NCBI RefSeq assembly: GCF_010667575.1
Contig: NZ_JAABNT010000002.1
Location: 124,001 to 188,000, forward strand
Length of the DNA stretch: 64,000 nucleotides
Direction: 5' to 3'
Source of the DNA: Sulfitobacter sediminilitoris
GTDB taxonomy: Bacteria > Pseudomonadota > Alphaproteobacteria > Rhodobacterales > Rhodobacteraceae
Positions 43,303 through 52,681 of the stretch are shown one piece after another (the first letter of the stretch is position 1; each line of letters begins with the position of its first letter). The position numbers were made by a program, and so were the translations under genes. The notes below the pieces were generated by a model that had not been told where the DNA came from, searched no databases, and saw only the letters and a program-made list of their open reading frames with translations.

Positions 43303-44007
43303 TCAACCTAAGCTATCGCCGCGCAACAGCATTTCAACACCGCGCCGCATCTCTTTAGCAGTGGGCGCTCGTGCGACGTGCACTTCCTGAACTGCGGTGC
43401 TCTGAACTGCTTCAGCGACGGCATCGCTCATCGCAATGATCTGGATATGACGCGTTACGCCGGCTTCTTTCGCGAATTGCGAAGCGGTTCGGGGTGAAAA
43501 TAGCGGGACAATCACTGGTCGATCACCTCGCAGAATCTCTTGTGCCTCATCTGACAGCGGCAGCAATGCCTGATCATAAAGGACAGTTACGTTGGTTGTG
43601 ATCCCAATTGCTGAAAGCCGTTCAGCCACCTGACCGCGGCGATGTTTGCCCGCCAAATGCAACAAGGGACCGTTGACCGGATCCTTGGACAAGGATGCAA
43701 CCAAAGCATCTGCGTCTTGTGCTATTCTCTCGACCCGCCATCCTTTGCCGGTTGCCGCCTCTGCTGTGCGCGTACCAACGCAGAATGCTGGCATGCCCTG
43801 TCCGTCCTGCACAAAGCTCACCGCATTGGTCGATGTAAAAATTACACCGGTATAGCCTGTCAAATCGGCCTTGGTGCCAAGAGGCGTGATTTCCAGCAAC
43901 GGAGAAATGCAAACCAGAACATCTTCCATGACCTGCTGATCAAGGCTTTGCACAAACGCTTCTGCGCTTGCTCTCGGCCGGGTCAGAAGAAGAGACGGTT
44001 TATCCAT
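43303..44007 (-). CDS. hemD: uroporphyrinogen-III synthase
   Basis: 234 aa from ATG 44007 with GAGG 5 nt upstream. HemD sequences are divergent; recognisable parts are [17 protein letters not shown] at the start, [30 protein letters not shown], and [15 protein letters not shown]. Closes hydroxymethylbilane to uroporphyrinogen III. First gene of the hemD-mitofilin-hemY unit, divergent from tsaD. Confidence 0.85.
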   Translation of the reverse strand: MDKPSLLLTRPRASAEAFVQSLDQQVMEDVLVCISPLLEITPLGTKADLTGYTGVIFTSTNAVSFVQDGQGMPAFCVGTRTAEAATGKGWRVERIAQDADALVASLSKDPVNGPLLHLAGKHRRGQVAERLSAIGITTNVTVLYDQALLPLSDEAQEILRGDRPVIVPLFSPRTASQFAKEAGVTRHIQIIAMSDAVAEAVQSTAVQEVHVARAPTAKEMRRGVEMLLRGDSLG

Positions 44008-44081
44008 ATGGCCTCGCAGCATTGTTTGGCATGGGTGTCGGTGTTACCTGCGGTGCAGCGCCCTTGCAATGGATAGCACTC

Positions 44082-45173
44082 ATGCCCGCGTCTTTGACCA
44101 TCCTTGGACTGGAAAGCAGCTGCGACGATACCGCAGCGGCTGTTGTCCGTGTGGACGATCTGGGCCGGGCAAATGTGCTGGCTTCTGTCGTGGCGGACCA
44201 GACAGATCTGCACGCGGCCTTTGGCGGGGTCGTTCCGGAGATCGCCGCACGTGCGCACGCAGAAAAGCTCGATCTGTGCGTTGAACAGGCTCTAACACAG
44301 GCCGAAATTACTCTGGCCGAGGTTGACGCCATCGCAGTGACGGCGGGTCCGGGCTTGATCGGTGGCGTTGTGTCTGGAGTCATGTGCGCCAAGGGATTAT
44401 CAGCGGCAACCGGCAAACCTCTTTACGGTGTCAACCATCTTGCCGGACACGCGCTCACTCCACGCATGACTGACCAAGTGCCCTACCCCTACCTGATGCT
44501 TCTGGTCTCCGGCGGACATTGCCAGTTCCTGATCGTAAGCGGCCCGGATGATTTCAGTCGTCTTGGCGGCACGATTGACGACGCACCGGGAGAAGCTTTT
44601 GACAAAGTGGCGCGACTGATCAGCCTGCCCCAACCCGGTGGCCCGTCAATAGAACAAGCCGCGCTCTCAGGTGATCCCGCGCGGTTTCCCTTTCCCAGAC
44701 CGCTGATGGATCGCGACACATGCGATATGTCCTTTTCCGGTTTGAAAACCGCTGTTCTGCGCGCACGCGACGCCATTGTCGCCGAAAAGGGCGGACTGAC
44801 ACGACAAGATCAGTCGGATATCGCCGCCAGCTTCCAGGCAGCGGTGGTTGAGGTTCTTGCCACAAAAACGAAAAAAGCTTTCAAGAACTACCCGCACGAT
44901 GCGCCACGAACGTTTTGCGTTGCAGGAGGAGTGGCTGCGAACAAGGCTATTCGAACAGCGTTAGAGACTGTTTCGACCCAGAATGAAGCGGATTTCGTGG
45001 CCCCGCCACTATCGCTTTGCACGGATAATGCGGCGATGATCGCCTATGCAGCAGCGGAGCAGTGTCATCTGCGTGGGCCTGATGATCTTACCCTCTCTGC
45101 ACGTCCCCGATGGCCCCTTGATACCGCGCAACCATCCATGTTGGGCAGTGGCAAGAAAGGAGCCAAGGCATGA
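44082..45173 (+). CDS. tsaD: tRNA N6-adenosine threonylcarbamoyltransferase TsaD
   Basis: 363 aa from ATG 44082. ASKHA-fold protein: [16 protein letters not shown], metal-binding His pair in [22 protein letters not shown], and [14 protein letters not shown]. Works with TsaE (present at 56.4 kb), TsaB and TsaC to make t6A in ANN-decoding tRNAs. Overlaps gpsA by 4 nt. Confidence 0.94.
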   Translation: MPASLTILGLESSCDDTAAAVVRVDDLGRANVLASVVADQTDLHAAFGGVVPEIAARAHAEKLDLCVEQALTQAEITLAEVDAIAVTAGPGLIGGVVSGVMCAKGLSAATGKPLYGVNHLAGHALTPRMTDQVPYPYLMLLVSGGHCQFLIVSGPDDFSRLGGTIDDAPGEAFDKVARLISLPQPGGPSIEQAALSGDPARFPFPRPLMDRDTCDMSFSGLKTAVLRARDAIVAEKGGLTRQDQSDIAASFQAAVVEVLATKTKKAFKNYPHDAPRTFCVAGGVAANKAIRTALETVSTQNEADFVAPPLSLCTDNAAMIAYAAAEQCHLRGPDDLTLSARPRWPLDTAQPSMLGSGKKGAKA

Positions 45174-46123
45174 GCATTGCAGTATTGGGTGCCGGTGCAT
45201 TTGGTACAGCGCTCGCCATTTCACTGGCCCAGAACGGTCCGGTCGTACTTTGGGCCCGCGACCCCGGCACAATGGAGACCGAGCGAGAGAATAGAATGAG
45301 GCTTCCCGGACGCCCGTTTCCAAAAGCGCTTCGGGTTTCCGGTGAACTGAATGTTGCCTGCGCTGCGGATATCCTTCTGATTGCTGTTCCGATGCAGCAA
45401 TTGCGGGCTTTTCTGTCAGAACACAGTCAGATCTTGTCCCAAAAAACGCTTGTCGCCTGCTGCAAGGGCATCGAACTCTGCACCGGACTTGGACCGGTTA
45501 CCGTGATCTCCCAAGCTGTGCCTGACGCGATACCAGCCATATTGACCGGACCGAGTTTTGCCGCAGACATCGCGCGCGGATTGCCCACAGCACTGACCCT
45601 CGCCTGTGCAGATGATACGGCAGGACAGGCGCTGCAACAGGCGCTGACGACGTCAAACTTGCGGATATATCGCACGACGGACACCATCGGTGCGGAACTG
45701 GGTGGCGCGCTAAAGAACGTGATCGCCATTGCCTGCGGTGCGGCCATCGGGGCTGGACTGGGTGAAAGCGCCCGCGCGGCATTGATGACCCGTGGCTATG
45801 CCGAAATGCAGCGGCTTGCGGCCCACTTGAAGGCGGATCCAAGAACACTCTCCGGTCTTTCGGGATTTGGTGATTTGACGCTTACCTGCACATCGACACA
45901 GTCGCGGAACTACCGGCTTGGTCTGGCGCTGGGCGAAGGACAAAGCTTTGATCCTTCCGTCACCGTCGAAGGTGCCGCCACCGCGCAGGCCGTTGATGAA
46001 CTGGCGCAGAAAGAAGGGCTCGATATGCCGATCACAGCAGCGGTTGCGGGATTGCTTGCCAACCGGCTAGATGTGGCAACCGCGATGCAATCCTTGCTGA
46101 CCCGCCCCTTGAAGGAAGAATGA
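45170..46123 (+). CDS. gpsA: NAD(P)-dependent glycerol-3-phosphate dehydrogenase
   Basis: 317 aa. Rossmann motif [30 protein letters not shown], catalytic Lys in [16 protein letters not shown], and the C-terminal [20 protein letters not shown] signature. Makes sn-glycerol-3-phosphate for phospholipids. Coupled to tsaD (ATGA); the YciI gene starts 1 nt after its stop. Confidence 0.94.
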   Translation: MSIAVLGAGAFGTALAISLAQNGPVVLWARDPGTMETERENRMRLPGRPFPKALRVSGELNVACAADILLIAVPMQQLRAFLSEHSQILSQKTLVACCKGIELCTGLGPVTVISQAVPDAIPAILTGPSFAADIARGLPTALTLACADDTAGQALQQALTTSNLRIYRTTDTIGAELGGALKNVIAIACGAAIGAGLGESARAALMTRGYAEMQRLAAHLKADPRTLSGLSGFGDLTLTCTSTQSRNYRLGLALGEGQSFDPSVTVEGAATAQAVDELAQKEGLDMPITAAVAGLLANRLDVATAMQSLLTRPLKEE

Positions 46124-46124
46124 T

Positions 46125-46397
46125 ATGTTTGTTGCTCTGATCGCCCATGACAAACCCGGCGCATTGAACGTGCGTCAGGAAAATCGCCCCGCCCATCTTG
46201 AGTATCTCAAATCAACCGATCTGGTTGCACAGGCCGGTCCATTGCTGGACGCGAGCGGCGGCATGATCGGCTCACTGATCATCCTTGAGGTTGAGGACAT
46301 GGCGCAGGCTGAAGCCTGGGCAGACGCAGATCCTTACGCCAAGGCAGGTCTATTTCAGTCCGTGACCCTGACCCATTGGAATCGGGTAATTGGCTGA
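46125..46397 (+). CDS. YciI-like protein
   Basis: 90 aa, AAGGA 10 nt before ATG. Ferredoxin-like YCII fold with the conserved His in VRQENRPAHLEYLKS and Asp in AWADADPYAKAGLF. Function of the family is poorly known (possible small-molecule hydrolase or dehydratase). Ends overlapping the EVE gene start by one base. Confidence 0.85.
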   Translation: MFVALIAHDKPGALNVRQENRPAHLEYLKSTDLVAQAGPLLDASGGMIGSLIILEVEDMAQAEAWADADPYAKAGLFQSVTLTHWNRVIG

Positions 46398-46816
46398 TGG
46401 CATACTGGCTTTTCAAATCCGAACCTAACACCTGGGGTTGGGAGGATCAGGTCGCCAAAGGCGACACGGGCGAGGAATGGGACGGCGTGCGCAACTATCA
46501 GGCGCGCAATTTCATGCGAGAGATGAAGGTCGGCGATCTGGGTTTCTTCTATCACTCCATGAAAGAGAAATCGGTCGTCGGAATCGTCGAAGTCATCGCA
46601 GAGGCACATCCTGACAGCACGACAGATGACGACCGCTGGGGATGTGTGGATATCAAAGCGGTACGGCCATTCAAAAAACCTGTCTCCCTTGATCAGATCA
46701 AAGCTGACGGCCGTCTTGACGACATGGTGCTTGTCAAGAATTCGCGCCTTTCGGTGCAGCCCGTGACCGATAGTGAGTGGCAGATCATCTGCGACCTCGG
46801 ACAAACCAAACCTTAG
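46397..46816 (+). CDS. EVE domain-containing protein
   Basis: 139 aa. PUA-like EVE fold: AYWLFKSEPNTWGWEDQVAK, WDGVRNYQARNFMREMKVGD, GFFYHSMKEKSVVGIVEVI. EVE/YTH relatives bind modified bases in DNA or RNA; bacterial stand-alone forms are near-universal in Proteobacteria. Start ATG 46397 overlaps the YciI stop (TGATG). Last gene of the tsaD-gpsA-yciI-EVE run. Confidence 0.88.
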   Translation: MAYWLFKSEPNTWGWEDQVAKGDTGEEWDGVRNYQARNFMREMKVGDLGFFYHSMKEKSVVGIVEVIAEAHPDSTTDDDRWGCVDIKAVRPFKKPVSLDQIKADGRLDDMVLVKNSRLSVQPVTDSEWQIICDLGQTKP

Positions 46817-47126
46817 CGAGCGACACGTACCATCATCATGCTCAGCCGAGAATAAGGATGATGCCGGCATGGGTGTGACCCCTTGGTTGCAGCAGCTATG
46901 TGCCTTGTCTTTGATGTCTTCTGGTCCACCAAAATATCCAGATGAAAGGTTTGATATTCGGCCCTCGCGGCGGTCTTTTCTTCGACAGCCAATTGATCAT
47001 GATCAACAGGGGCAAGGGGCAGCGCCCTTTCCAGCTGGCGCTGATTGATAGAGGCGATGCGCCCATTGGATGCGCGATCACCGCGCTCATCCTCACGCTG
47101 TTCTAGACGTACGCCAAATTGAAAAA

Positions 47127-47156
47127 GAGGGTCCTGGCAACAGTGCCAGAACCCTC
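47127..47156 (-). terminator. strong hairpin with T-run, minus strand
   Basis: GAGGGTCCTGGCA pairs with TGCCAGAACCCTC over 13 positions with one mismatch and a 4-nt ACAG loop; on the minus strand it is followed by TTTTTC. No coding gene ends near it, the closest (DUF2853) having its own hairpin at 47292-47316. Confidence 0.7.
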
Positions 47157-47291
47157 TCTCACCCCGTGTGCTCCCAAGCTACCACACACGTATTGAAATC
47201 TGTTCTGGCCATACTGGCCGGTCCGAAACACATATCAAGTACGGATGGATTTACCAAGCATCTGATGTCTATAAATCATCTAAAATGAGAA

Positions 47292-47316
47292 ACGCCCGCG
47301 ACAGTGTCACAGGCGT
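47292..47316 (-). terminator. terminator of the DUF2853 gene
   Basis: Minus strand ACGCCTGTGA / TCGCGGGCGT, 10-bp stem with two G-U pairs and a 5-nt loop, then TTCTCATTTTA. It begins 24 nt after the stop codon. Confidence 0.65.
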
Positions 47317-47339
47317 CTCACTAAGTTCAATCTGCAGGC

Positions 47340-47681
47340 TTAGCCGTAGACAGATTCTTTGCCAAAGTGCTTGGTCAGCATGTAGTAGACGACCGCACGG
47401 TATTTGTTGCGCTCTGATTTCCCATAGGTCTCGATCACAGAATTGATCGCTTCCATCAGGTTCGGACCATCTGGCAGGCCCAGTTTCTTCATCAGGAAGT
47501 TTTTCTTTACCAGTTCCAGTTCGCTTTCCTGACCCGCCGCAACCGTCTGCGCATCCGCGTTGTAAATTGAAGGGCCACAGCCGATTGTGACCTTTGTCAA
47601 AAGATCCATGTCGGGCGTCATGCCACATTTGTTTTTCAAATCGTCTGCGTACTTCGCAATCCACTCGTCTCGTTTGCCCAT
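47340..47681 (-). CDS. DUF2853 family protein
   Basis: 113 aa from ATG 47681, with GGGAG 9 nt upstream; a GTG reading from 47696 is rejected because it would include the ribosome site. All-helical small protein: WIAKYADDLKNKCGMTPDMD, LTKVTIGCGPSIYNADAQTV, YRAVVYYMLTKHFGKESVYG. Length and the GCGPSIYNADA motif fit DUF2853. No function is known for the family; no signal peptide. Divergent from the HD-domain gene. Confidence 0.82.
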   Translation of the reverse strand: MGKRDEWIAKYADDLKNKCGMTPDMDLLTKVTIGCGPSIYNADAQTVAAGQESELELVKKNFLMKKLGLPDGPNLMEAINSVIETYGKSERNKYRAVVYYMLTKHFGKESVYG

Positions 47682-47995
47682 GCAATAGTCTCCCACCTTG
47701 AAATTTAGCAGTCAGCAGGTGCCAACCTTCTGGGAAGACTACTGACAAATACGGCCTCTACAAAGGGAAAAGTGGGCTAATCCTCCCCCTCGCAAGTTCA
47801 ATGGTTCATTTGTCGGATTCTGAACAGACGTGGGGGCATAGCAGATGAGACTGGAAATTGATTGAAGAGACGTCAAACTGCACCGAGACGGATTACAATG
47901 GACCGCAAGGCCAACCTGAGAACAAATTGATCGCACCGGTATCAAACAGACGCAGACAGCAGTATGTAAAGACATACGACAACGGGAGAACGGTA
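47682..47995. promoter_or_regulatory. divergent intergenic region with inverted repeat
   Basis: About 310 nt between the DUF2853 and HD genes. An inverted repeat GTATGT-AAAG-ACATAC lies at 47962-47977, 18 nt before the HD start, and could be an operator. I see no gene and no EcfG-type promoter here. Confidence 0.3.
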
Positions 47996-48595
47996 ATGGC
48001 GAAGACTGTCAGCTTTACCCAAATGAAGGATGGCACCAAGGCAGACTACGAGCTGCTAGAAAGGCTTGAGAAACCTTATGTCGCGCTGACAGCCGACCGC
48101 GTCCTGGATGAACTCCGCAGACAGGGCGATGCGACGCTGGAAGGGTATCGCATCACGCGTCTGGACCACGGCCTGCAATCGGCAACACGGGCAGAGCGGG
48201 ACGGCGCTGATATTGACTGGATCGTTGGTACATTGCTGCATGACATTGGCGATGGACTGGCGCCCCAGAACCACGACCGGTTTTCAGCCGAGGTCATACG
48301 GCCTTTCGTCCGTTGGGACGTGTCTTGGGTGGTCGAACATCACGGTATTTTCCAGATGATCTATTACGCTCACCACTACGGATGGGACGAAAATGCGCGT
48401 GATGCGTTCAAGGACCACCCGTGTTTCGAAAGCTGCGCAGAATTCTGTGAGCGTTGGGATCAAGCCTCTTTCGATCCTGACTACGACGCCAAACCACTCA
48501 TCCATTTTGAGCCGATGGTGCGTGAAGTGTTTGCCCGCAAAGCCTATGATCCGGATGTGATCCGAGAGGGATACGTGTCACCGCTTGTCGCCTGA
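47996..48595 (+). CDS. HD-domain phosphohydrolase family protein
   Basis: 199 aa from ATG 47996 with GGGAG 8 nt upstream. HD fold: first His in ITRLDHGLQSATRA, HD pair in IVGTLLHDIGDGLAPQNHD, distal His-His in WVVEHHGIFQMIYYAHHYGW. Metal ligands are thus complete. Related to inositol-oxygenase-like or phnZ-type HD proteins rather than signalling HD-GYP; the substrate is unknown. Confidence 0.8.
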   Translation: MAKTVSFTQMKDGTKADYELLERLEKPYVALTADRVLDELRRQGDATLEGYRITRLDHGLQSATRAERDGADIDWIVGTLLHDIGDGLAPQNHDRFSAEVIRPFVRWDVSWVVEHHGIFQMIYYAHHYGWDENARDAFKDHPCFESCAEFCERWDQASFDPDYDAKPLIHFEPMVREVFARKAYDPDVIREGYVSPLVA

Positions 48596-48610
48596 CTGCG
48601 GTCTGCGCCG

Positions 48611-49099
48611 TTAGTCTAGGGTAACGCCATCCCGTGCACCGTGATTGGTGCGGCGATCCAGTTCTTTATCGGCCCTGTTGTATTTTCGAATGATCGCTGC
48701 ACCACCTTTGCAATTTGCACGGCTGATCTCATGCGCTGCATTGATTCCGTTTTGCCCATGCAAACGTTCATGCGCTGCCAGGTTTGCAACCATCCGATCA
48801 AAAGCACGCCTCGTGCGATCTGGCAGCGCATCAGGATTGCTGTGTTGCGGTAGGGTGTAAACGATACGTGCCGATACCCGACACCCTGGGGTCCACCGTA
48901 TGTCCCACCGTGTGTAGCCCCAAAACCCTTTGGGGCCTTTGTTGCGCATTTCACTTCGCAACCCCCGCGCAGTTGTTTCACTGACGCTATAGGTTTTGGT
49001 TGTCTCTGTGATTTGCGGGGCAGCCAGTGCCGGGGTCCATACAAACCCCGCCACCAGCCCGATGATCATGGCGCGCCAAAGGGATTTTACGACGCGCAT
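48611..49099 (-). CDS. DUF922-like secreted Zn-dependent protease candidate
   Basis: 162 aa from ATG 49099, 4 nt after the ahcY stop. Signal peptide (VKSLWRAMIIGLVAGFVWTPALA, cleavage after ALA). The mature part shows TYSVSETTARGLRSEMRNKG, GYTRWDIRW, and HERLHGQNG, an HExxH-type metal site characteristic of DUF922. Exported by Sec, likely periplasmic. An alternative start is ATG 49069. Co-directional with ahcY, so possibly a read-through gene. Confidence 0.72.
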   Translation of the reverse strand: MRVVKSLWRAMIIGLVAGFVWTPALAAPQITETTKTYSVSETTARGLRSEMRNKGPKGFWGYTRWDIRWTPGCRVSARIVYTLPQHSNPDALPDRTRRAFDRMVANLAAHERLHGQNGINAAHEISRANCKGGAAIIRKYNRADKELDRRTNHGARDGVTLD

Positions 49100-49103
49100 C
49101 CCT

Positions 49104-50492
49104 TTAGTAACGATAATGCTCTGGCTTGAACGGCCCATCAGGGTTCACGCCAATGTAAGACGCCTGTTCAGGATCCATTTTTGTCAGCTTTACGCCGATG
49201 CGGTCCAGATGCAGACGCGCAACCTTCTCGTCCAGGTGTTTGGGCAGAATGTAGACGTCGTTCTTGTACTCATCACCCTTGGTCCAAAGCTCAATCTGCG
49301 CCAGTACCTGATTGGTAAAGGACGCGGACATTACGAAGGACGGGTGGCCAGTGGCGTTGCCAAGGTTCAGCAAGCGTCCCTCAGACAACAGGATCAGACG
49401 ATTGCCGTTCGGCATCTCGATCATATCCACCTGTTCCTTGATGTTGGTCCATTTGTGGTTTTTCAGCGCGGCAACCTGAATTTCATTATCAAAGTGACCG
49501 ATGTTACCAACGATCGCCATGTCCTTCATCTCGCGCATATGCTCGATCCGGATGACGTCCTTGTTGCCGGTCGTGGTGATGAAAATATCTGCCGTGCCAA
49601 CGACGTCTTCCAACAGCACAACCTCAAAGCCATCCATCGCAGCCTGGAGCGCACAAATTGGGTCAACTTCGGTCACTTTCACCCGTGCACCCGCACCGGC
49701 AAGGGACGCGGCTGAACCTTTGCCCACGTCACCGTAGCCCATCACGACAGCAACCTTGCCAGCCATCATCGTGTCTGTGGCGCGGCGGATACCGTCAACC
49801 AGCGACTCTTTGCATCCATACTTGTTATCGAACTTCGACTTGGTGACAGAGTCGTTCACGTTGATCGCAGGGAAAGGCAACTGACCCTGTTTCTTCAACT
49901 CATACAAACGGTGGACACCCGTTGTGGTTTCTTCGGAAACGCCCTTGATCTGGTCACGCATCTTGGTGAACCAACCGGGGGAAGCTTCCATCCGCTTTTT
50001 GATCTGTGCCTTGATCACCGTCTCTTCTTCGGAGGTTGGAACAGAGATGATATCTTCACCAGCCTCGGCGCGGGCGCCCAGCAGGATGTAAAGCGTCGCG
50101 TCACCGCCATCGTCCAGAATCAGGTTCGGACCCTCATCAAACATGAAAGATTTGTCGAGGTAATCCCAATGCTCTTCCAGCGACTGGCCCTTGATTGCAA
50201 AGACAGGAACGCCTGCTTCGGCGATCACTGCTGCAGCGTGGTCCTGGGTCGAAAAGATGTTGCAAGATGCCCAGCGCACATCTGCGCCCAGCGCCACGAG
50301 CGTTTCAATCAAAACAGCTGTCTGAATGGTCATGTGCAGGGAACCAACGATCCTTGCACCTTTAAGCGGTTTGCTTTCGCCATACTCATCGCGCAATGCC
50401 ATCAGTCCGGGCATTTCGGTTTCAGCAATATCAAGTTCCTTGCGGCCGTAGGCGGCAAGGTTAATGTCTTTGACGATGTAATCGTTTGCCAT
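49104..50492 (-). CDS. ahcY: adenosylhomocysteinase
   Basis: 462 aa from ATG 50492, GAGGTG 5 nt upstream. Characteristic segments: [55 protein letters not shown]-binding [15 protein letters not shown], and the C-terminal KPEHYRY. Hydrolyses S-adenosylhomocysteine in the activated methyl cycle. The 88-nt leader was searched for an SAH riboswitch; the expected consensus is not evident. Near regB-regA, as in other Rhodobacteraceae. Confidence 0.95.
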   Translation of the reverse strand: MANDYIVKDINLAAYGRKELDIAETEMPGLMALRDEYGESKPLKGARIVGSLHMTIQTAVLIETLVALGADVRWASCNIFSTQDHAAAVIAEAGVPVFAIKGQSLEEHWDYLDKSFMFDEGPNLILDDGGDATLYILLGARAEAGEDIISVPTSEEETVIKAQIKKRMEASPGWFTKMRDQIKGVSEETTTGVHRLYELKKQGQLPFPAINVNDSVTKSKFDNKYGCKESLVDGIRRATDTMMAGKVAVVMGYGDVGKGSAASLAGAGARVKVTEVDPICALQAAMDGFEVVLLEDVVGTADIFITTTGNKDVIRIEHMREMKDMAIVGNIGHFDNEIQVAALKNHKWTNIKEQVDMIEMPNGNRLILLSEGRLLNLGNATGHPSFVMSASFTNQVLAQIELWTKGDEYKNDVYILPKHLDEKVARLHLDRIGVKLTKMDPEQASYIGVNPDGPFKPEHYRY

Positions 50493-50580
50493 GAGGCACC
50501 TCATCCATGATGTTTGAACGCCAGCTAGCACTTTTGCCAGACTGTCTCAACAGCGATGGGGTCGCATGCCTTCTGGTTGA

Positions 50581-50883
50581 TTAATTTGTCAGCTGTGCAA
50601 GCATTTCTGTCGCGTCAGGATTGACCAACCAATCATCACCTTGTGCGATTACGCAAGCATTTCCATCCGCCAGCATCTTGATCATCGTCCAGGTGCCCGT
50701 CTCTTGGGAAACCCAGATCTGTTCATTGTTTTCGGACGGCGCCGCAACGGGACGTTCACCATACCAATCTATCAGTGCCGCTTTCATCTCATCAGCGACC
50801 ATGCAGACTTGCTCGGCATTCGCCGCAGGGGCAAAACTGGCCGTTCCAAGTAGTAGGGCAAATGAGGCAATTAGCGGTTTCAT
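50581..50883 (-). CDS. small secreted protein of unknown function
   Basis: 100 aa. Signal peptide KPLIASFALLLGTASFAPAANA, mature 77 residues with two Cys (VCMVADEMKAALIDWYGERP; GNACVIAQGDDW) likely forming a disulfide. AGGAGAG precedes the ATG. Family unknown to me. A near-consensus EcfG promoter (GGAAC-N16-TGTT) lies upstream, so it may be stress-induced. Confidence 0.7.
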   Translation of the reverse strand: MKPLIASFALLLGTASFAPAANAEQVCMVADEMKAALIDWYGERPVAAPSENNEQIWVSQETGTWTMIKMLADGNACVIAQGDDWLVNPDATEMLAQLTN

Positions 50884-50904
50884 AGTTCTCTCCTTCGTGG
50901 GAAA

Positions 50905-50929
50905 AACAAAGAGTTAGCCAAATGGTTCC
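50905..50929 (-). promoter_or_regulatory. candidate EcfG-type promoter (one mismatch)
   Basis: Minus strand GGAAC (50929-50925), 16-nt spacer, TGTT (50908-50905) instead of CGTT. It is 22 nt before the ATG at 50883. The mismatch makes this a weaker prediction than the other sites. Confidence 0.35.
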
Positions 50930-50960
50930 AAAGTACTCCAAGACGTGAAGGTGCACTCGC

Positions 50961-51557
50961 GTGGCACAGCAACCCAGAGCATGGCAGCGGATGCTGTCGG
51001 GGCGCAGGCTTGATCTGCTGGACCCGACCCCGGTGGACATTGAGATTGAAGACATCGCCCACGGCCTCGCCTTCGTGGCGCGATGGAATGGTCAGACCCA
51101 CGGCGACTATGCCTACTCCGTGGCCGAACACTCACTGCTGGTTGAAACGCTTTTCAGCAGAATGAATCCCAAGGCACCGCCGAAATGGTGTTTGGCGGCC
51201 CTGCTGCACGACGCGCCGGAATACGTGATCGGGGATATGATTTCTCCGGTCAAAGCTGCCGTTGGGCCGGGGTATGGCGCACTGGACGACAGGCTTACGG
51301 CAGCCATCCACTTGCGGTTCGGATTGCCCGCCACAATTCCAGCCACGATAAAAAAGCAGATCAAGAAGGCAGACAAGATCAGTGCCTGGATGGAAGCCAC
51401 ACAGATTGCCGGATTCTCCGAGGCGGAATCTTCCAAATTCTTTGGGAAACCGGACGCGGCATTGATCGCTGACCTGAAGATCGTGCTAAGGCCACCTGTT
51501 GAGACCCGCAATGCGTTCACCGCCCGCCATGTTGCGCTTCTGGGTCAGATGACATGA
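50961..51557 (+). CDS. HD-domain hydrolase, YfbR-like
   Basis: 198 aa from a GTG at 50961 with AAGGTG 9 nt upstream. HD superfamily: YSVAEHSLLVETLF (first His), CLAALLHDAPEYVIGDMISP (HD pair), and KKADKISAWMEATQ (last Asp). The pattern matches 5'-nucleotidase YfbR-type proteins. The TGA stop overlaps the GNAT start by 4 nt. Confidence 0.82.
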   Translation: MAQQPRAWQRMLSGRRLDLLDPTPVDIEIEDIAHGLAFVARWNGQTHGDYAYSVAEHSLLVETLFSRMNPKAPPKWCLAALLHDAPEYVIGDMISPVKAAVGPGYGALDDRLTAAIHLRFGLPATIPATIKKQIKKADKISAWMEATQIAGFSEAESSKFFGKPDAALIADLKIVLRPPVETRNAFTARHVALLGQMT

Positions 51558-52039
51558 TCAAGGTCCGCAGACCAATCCCACTCGACCTGCCGGACATGGC
51601 GCGATTGCTTAACGCCATTATCCACGAAGGCGGCACTACTGCGCTGGCGCGGCCGGTGACAGGCGACGATCTGGGTGAATGGATGGAATTTGAACCAAGC
51701 CGGAACGCTTGGCACGTCGCGGTAGACGGCGCAGAACGTGTAGTGGGGTTCCAGTGGATTGAGCCGGAAAAGACGCTGCCTCCAGAAGCTGCCAATATCG
51801 CTACGTTCGTCGAGATCGGGCAAACCGGTCTTGGCATCGGATCGGCCCTGTTCGACGCGACAAAGAAGGCGGCGAAAGAACTTGGCTACATCTGGATTAA
51901 TGCAAACATTCGCGCCGACAACGAAGGCGGCCTGATCTATTACCAAAGCCGTGGCTTTCAGGATTACGGTGCGATCGAAGGCTATGAAATGGCCAACAGT
52001 CAGATCGTGGACAAGCGGCTTAAACGCTTTGATCTATGA
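51554..52039 (+). CDS. GNAT family N-acetyltransferase (PhnO/pat-like)
   Basis: 161 aa. GNAT fold with acetyl-CoA pyrophosphate loop VEIGQTGLGIGSALFDATKK, final strands INANIRADNEGGLIYYQSRG, FQDYGAIEGYEM. Acceptor unknown. Convergent with regA (5 nt between stops). Confidence 0.85.
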   Translation: MIKVRRPIPLDLPDMARLLNAIIHEGGTTALARPVTGDDLGEWMEFEPSRNAWHVAVDGAERVVGFQWIEPEKTLPPEAANIATFVEIGQTGLGIGSALFDATKKAAKELGYIWINANIRADNEGGLIYYQSRGFQDYGAIEGYEMANSQIVDKRLKRFDL

Positions 52040-52044
52040 TCAGC

Positions 52045-52596
52045 CTAGCGTGGTGACCGTTTCGCCAGAATACGCTGCAATGTCCGGCGGTGCATGCTCA
52101 GCCGTCGCGCGGTTTCAGATACGTTTCGATCACAGAGCTCATAAACCCGCTGGATATGTTCCCACCTTACGCGGTCCGCGCTCATCGGATTGTCAGGCGG
52201 TGGTGGCAAATCGTCGCCATTTGCCAACAAGGCATTCGTGATGTCGTTGGCGTCGGCAGGTTTTGACAGGTAATCCGTCGCCCCGATTTTGACCGCAGCG
52301 ACCGCCGTTGCAATCGCGCCATATCCGGTCAGCACCACGACCCGTGCATCTTCGCGTTTTTCACGCAGTACTTCGACCACGTCCAGACCATTGCCATCTT
52401 CAAGACGCAAATCAATAACGGCATAGGCTGGAGGCCGCGCTGTCGCGATGGCACGGCCACCGGCAACGCTGTCAGCTGTCTCAACTTCGAATCCACGCTT
52501 TTCCATCGCCTTAGCCAGACGCCGCAAGAATGGTTCGTCATCATCGACCAGCAACAACGATTTGTCCGGCCCGATACTGGTAGTTTCCTGTGTCAC
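52045..52596 (-). CDS. regA: redox response regulator RegA (PrrA/ActR)
   Basis: 183 aa, GTG start at 52596. Receiver with acidic pair in LLLVDDDEPFLRRLA, phospho-acceptor D62 in YAVIDLRLEDGNG, and Lys in DYLSKPADAND; proline linker LPPPPDNP; Fis-type helix-turn-helix (RNVSETARRLSMHRRTLQRI). It is the global regulator of energy metabolism genes, phosphorylated by RegB. Lies downstream of senC and may also have its own promoter. Confidence 0.95.
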   Translation of the reverse strand: MTQETTSIGPDKSLLLVDDDEPFLRRLAKAMEKRGFEVETADSVAGGRAIATARPPAYAVIDLRLEDGNGLDVVEVLREKREDARVVVLTGYGAIATAVAAVKIGATDYLSKPADANDITNALLANGDDLPPPPDNPMSADRVRWEHIQRVYELCDRNVSETARRLSMHRRTLQRILAKRSPR

Positions 52597-52630
52597 GTCA
52601 AAGCGCCCGTATTCGATTTGAATTCTAGGC

Positions 52631-52660
52631 TTAATATGGGTCTAAGACGGGGCGGGTCAA
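52631..52660 (-). promoter_or_regulatory. possible promoter of regA
   Basis: Minus strand TTGACC (52660-52655), 18-nt spacer, TATTAA (52636-52631), in the gap between senC and regA. Confidence 0.35.
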
Positions 52661-52681
52661 ACCCCGGGGCCAAGGTTCACC

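Larger units (their letters stand above)
46817..47339. other. intergenic region, 0.5 kb
   Basis: No convincing protein gene. The only coherent short frame is plus 46942-47106 (54 codons), which lacks a ribosome site. It contains two minus-strand terminator-like hairpins (47127-47156 and 47292-47316), leaving a 135-nt stretch between them that may encode a small RNA on the minus strand. Confidence 0.5.

Noticed and set aside
46942..47106. 54-codon plus-strand frame (MKGLIFGPRGGLFF...) after the EVE gene
   Set aside because: Coherent composition but no ribosome site and no family; the opposite strand of the same DNA is also open. Not enough to call a gene.
50493..50580. SAH riboswitch upstream of ahcY
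   Set aside because: The leader lacks the conserved core and paired elements expected of the ahcY RNA motif.
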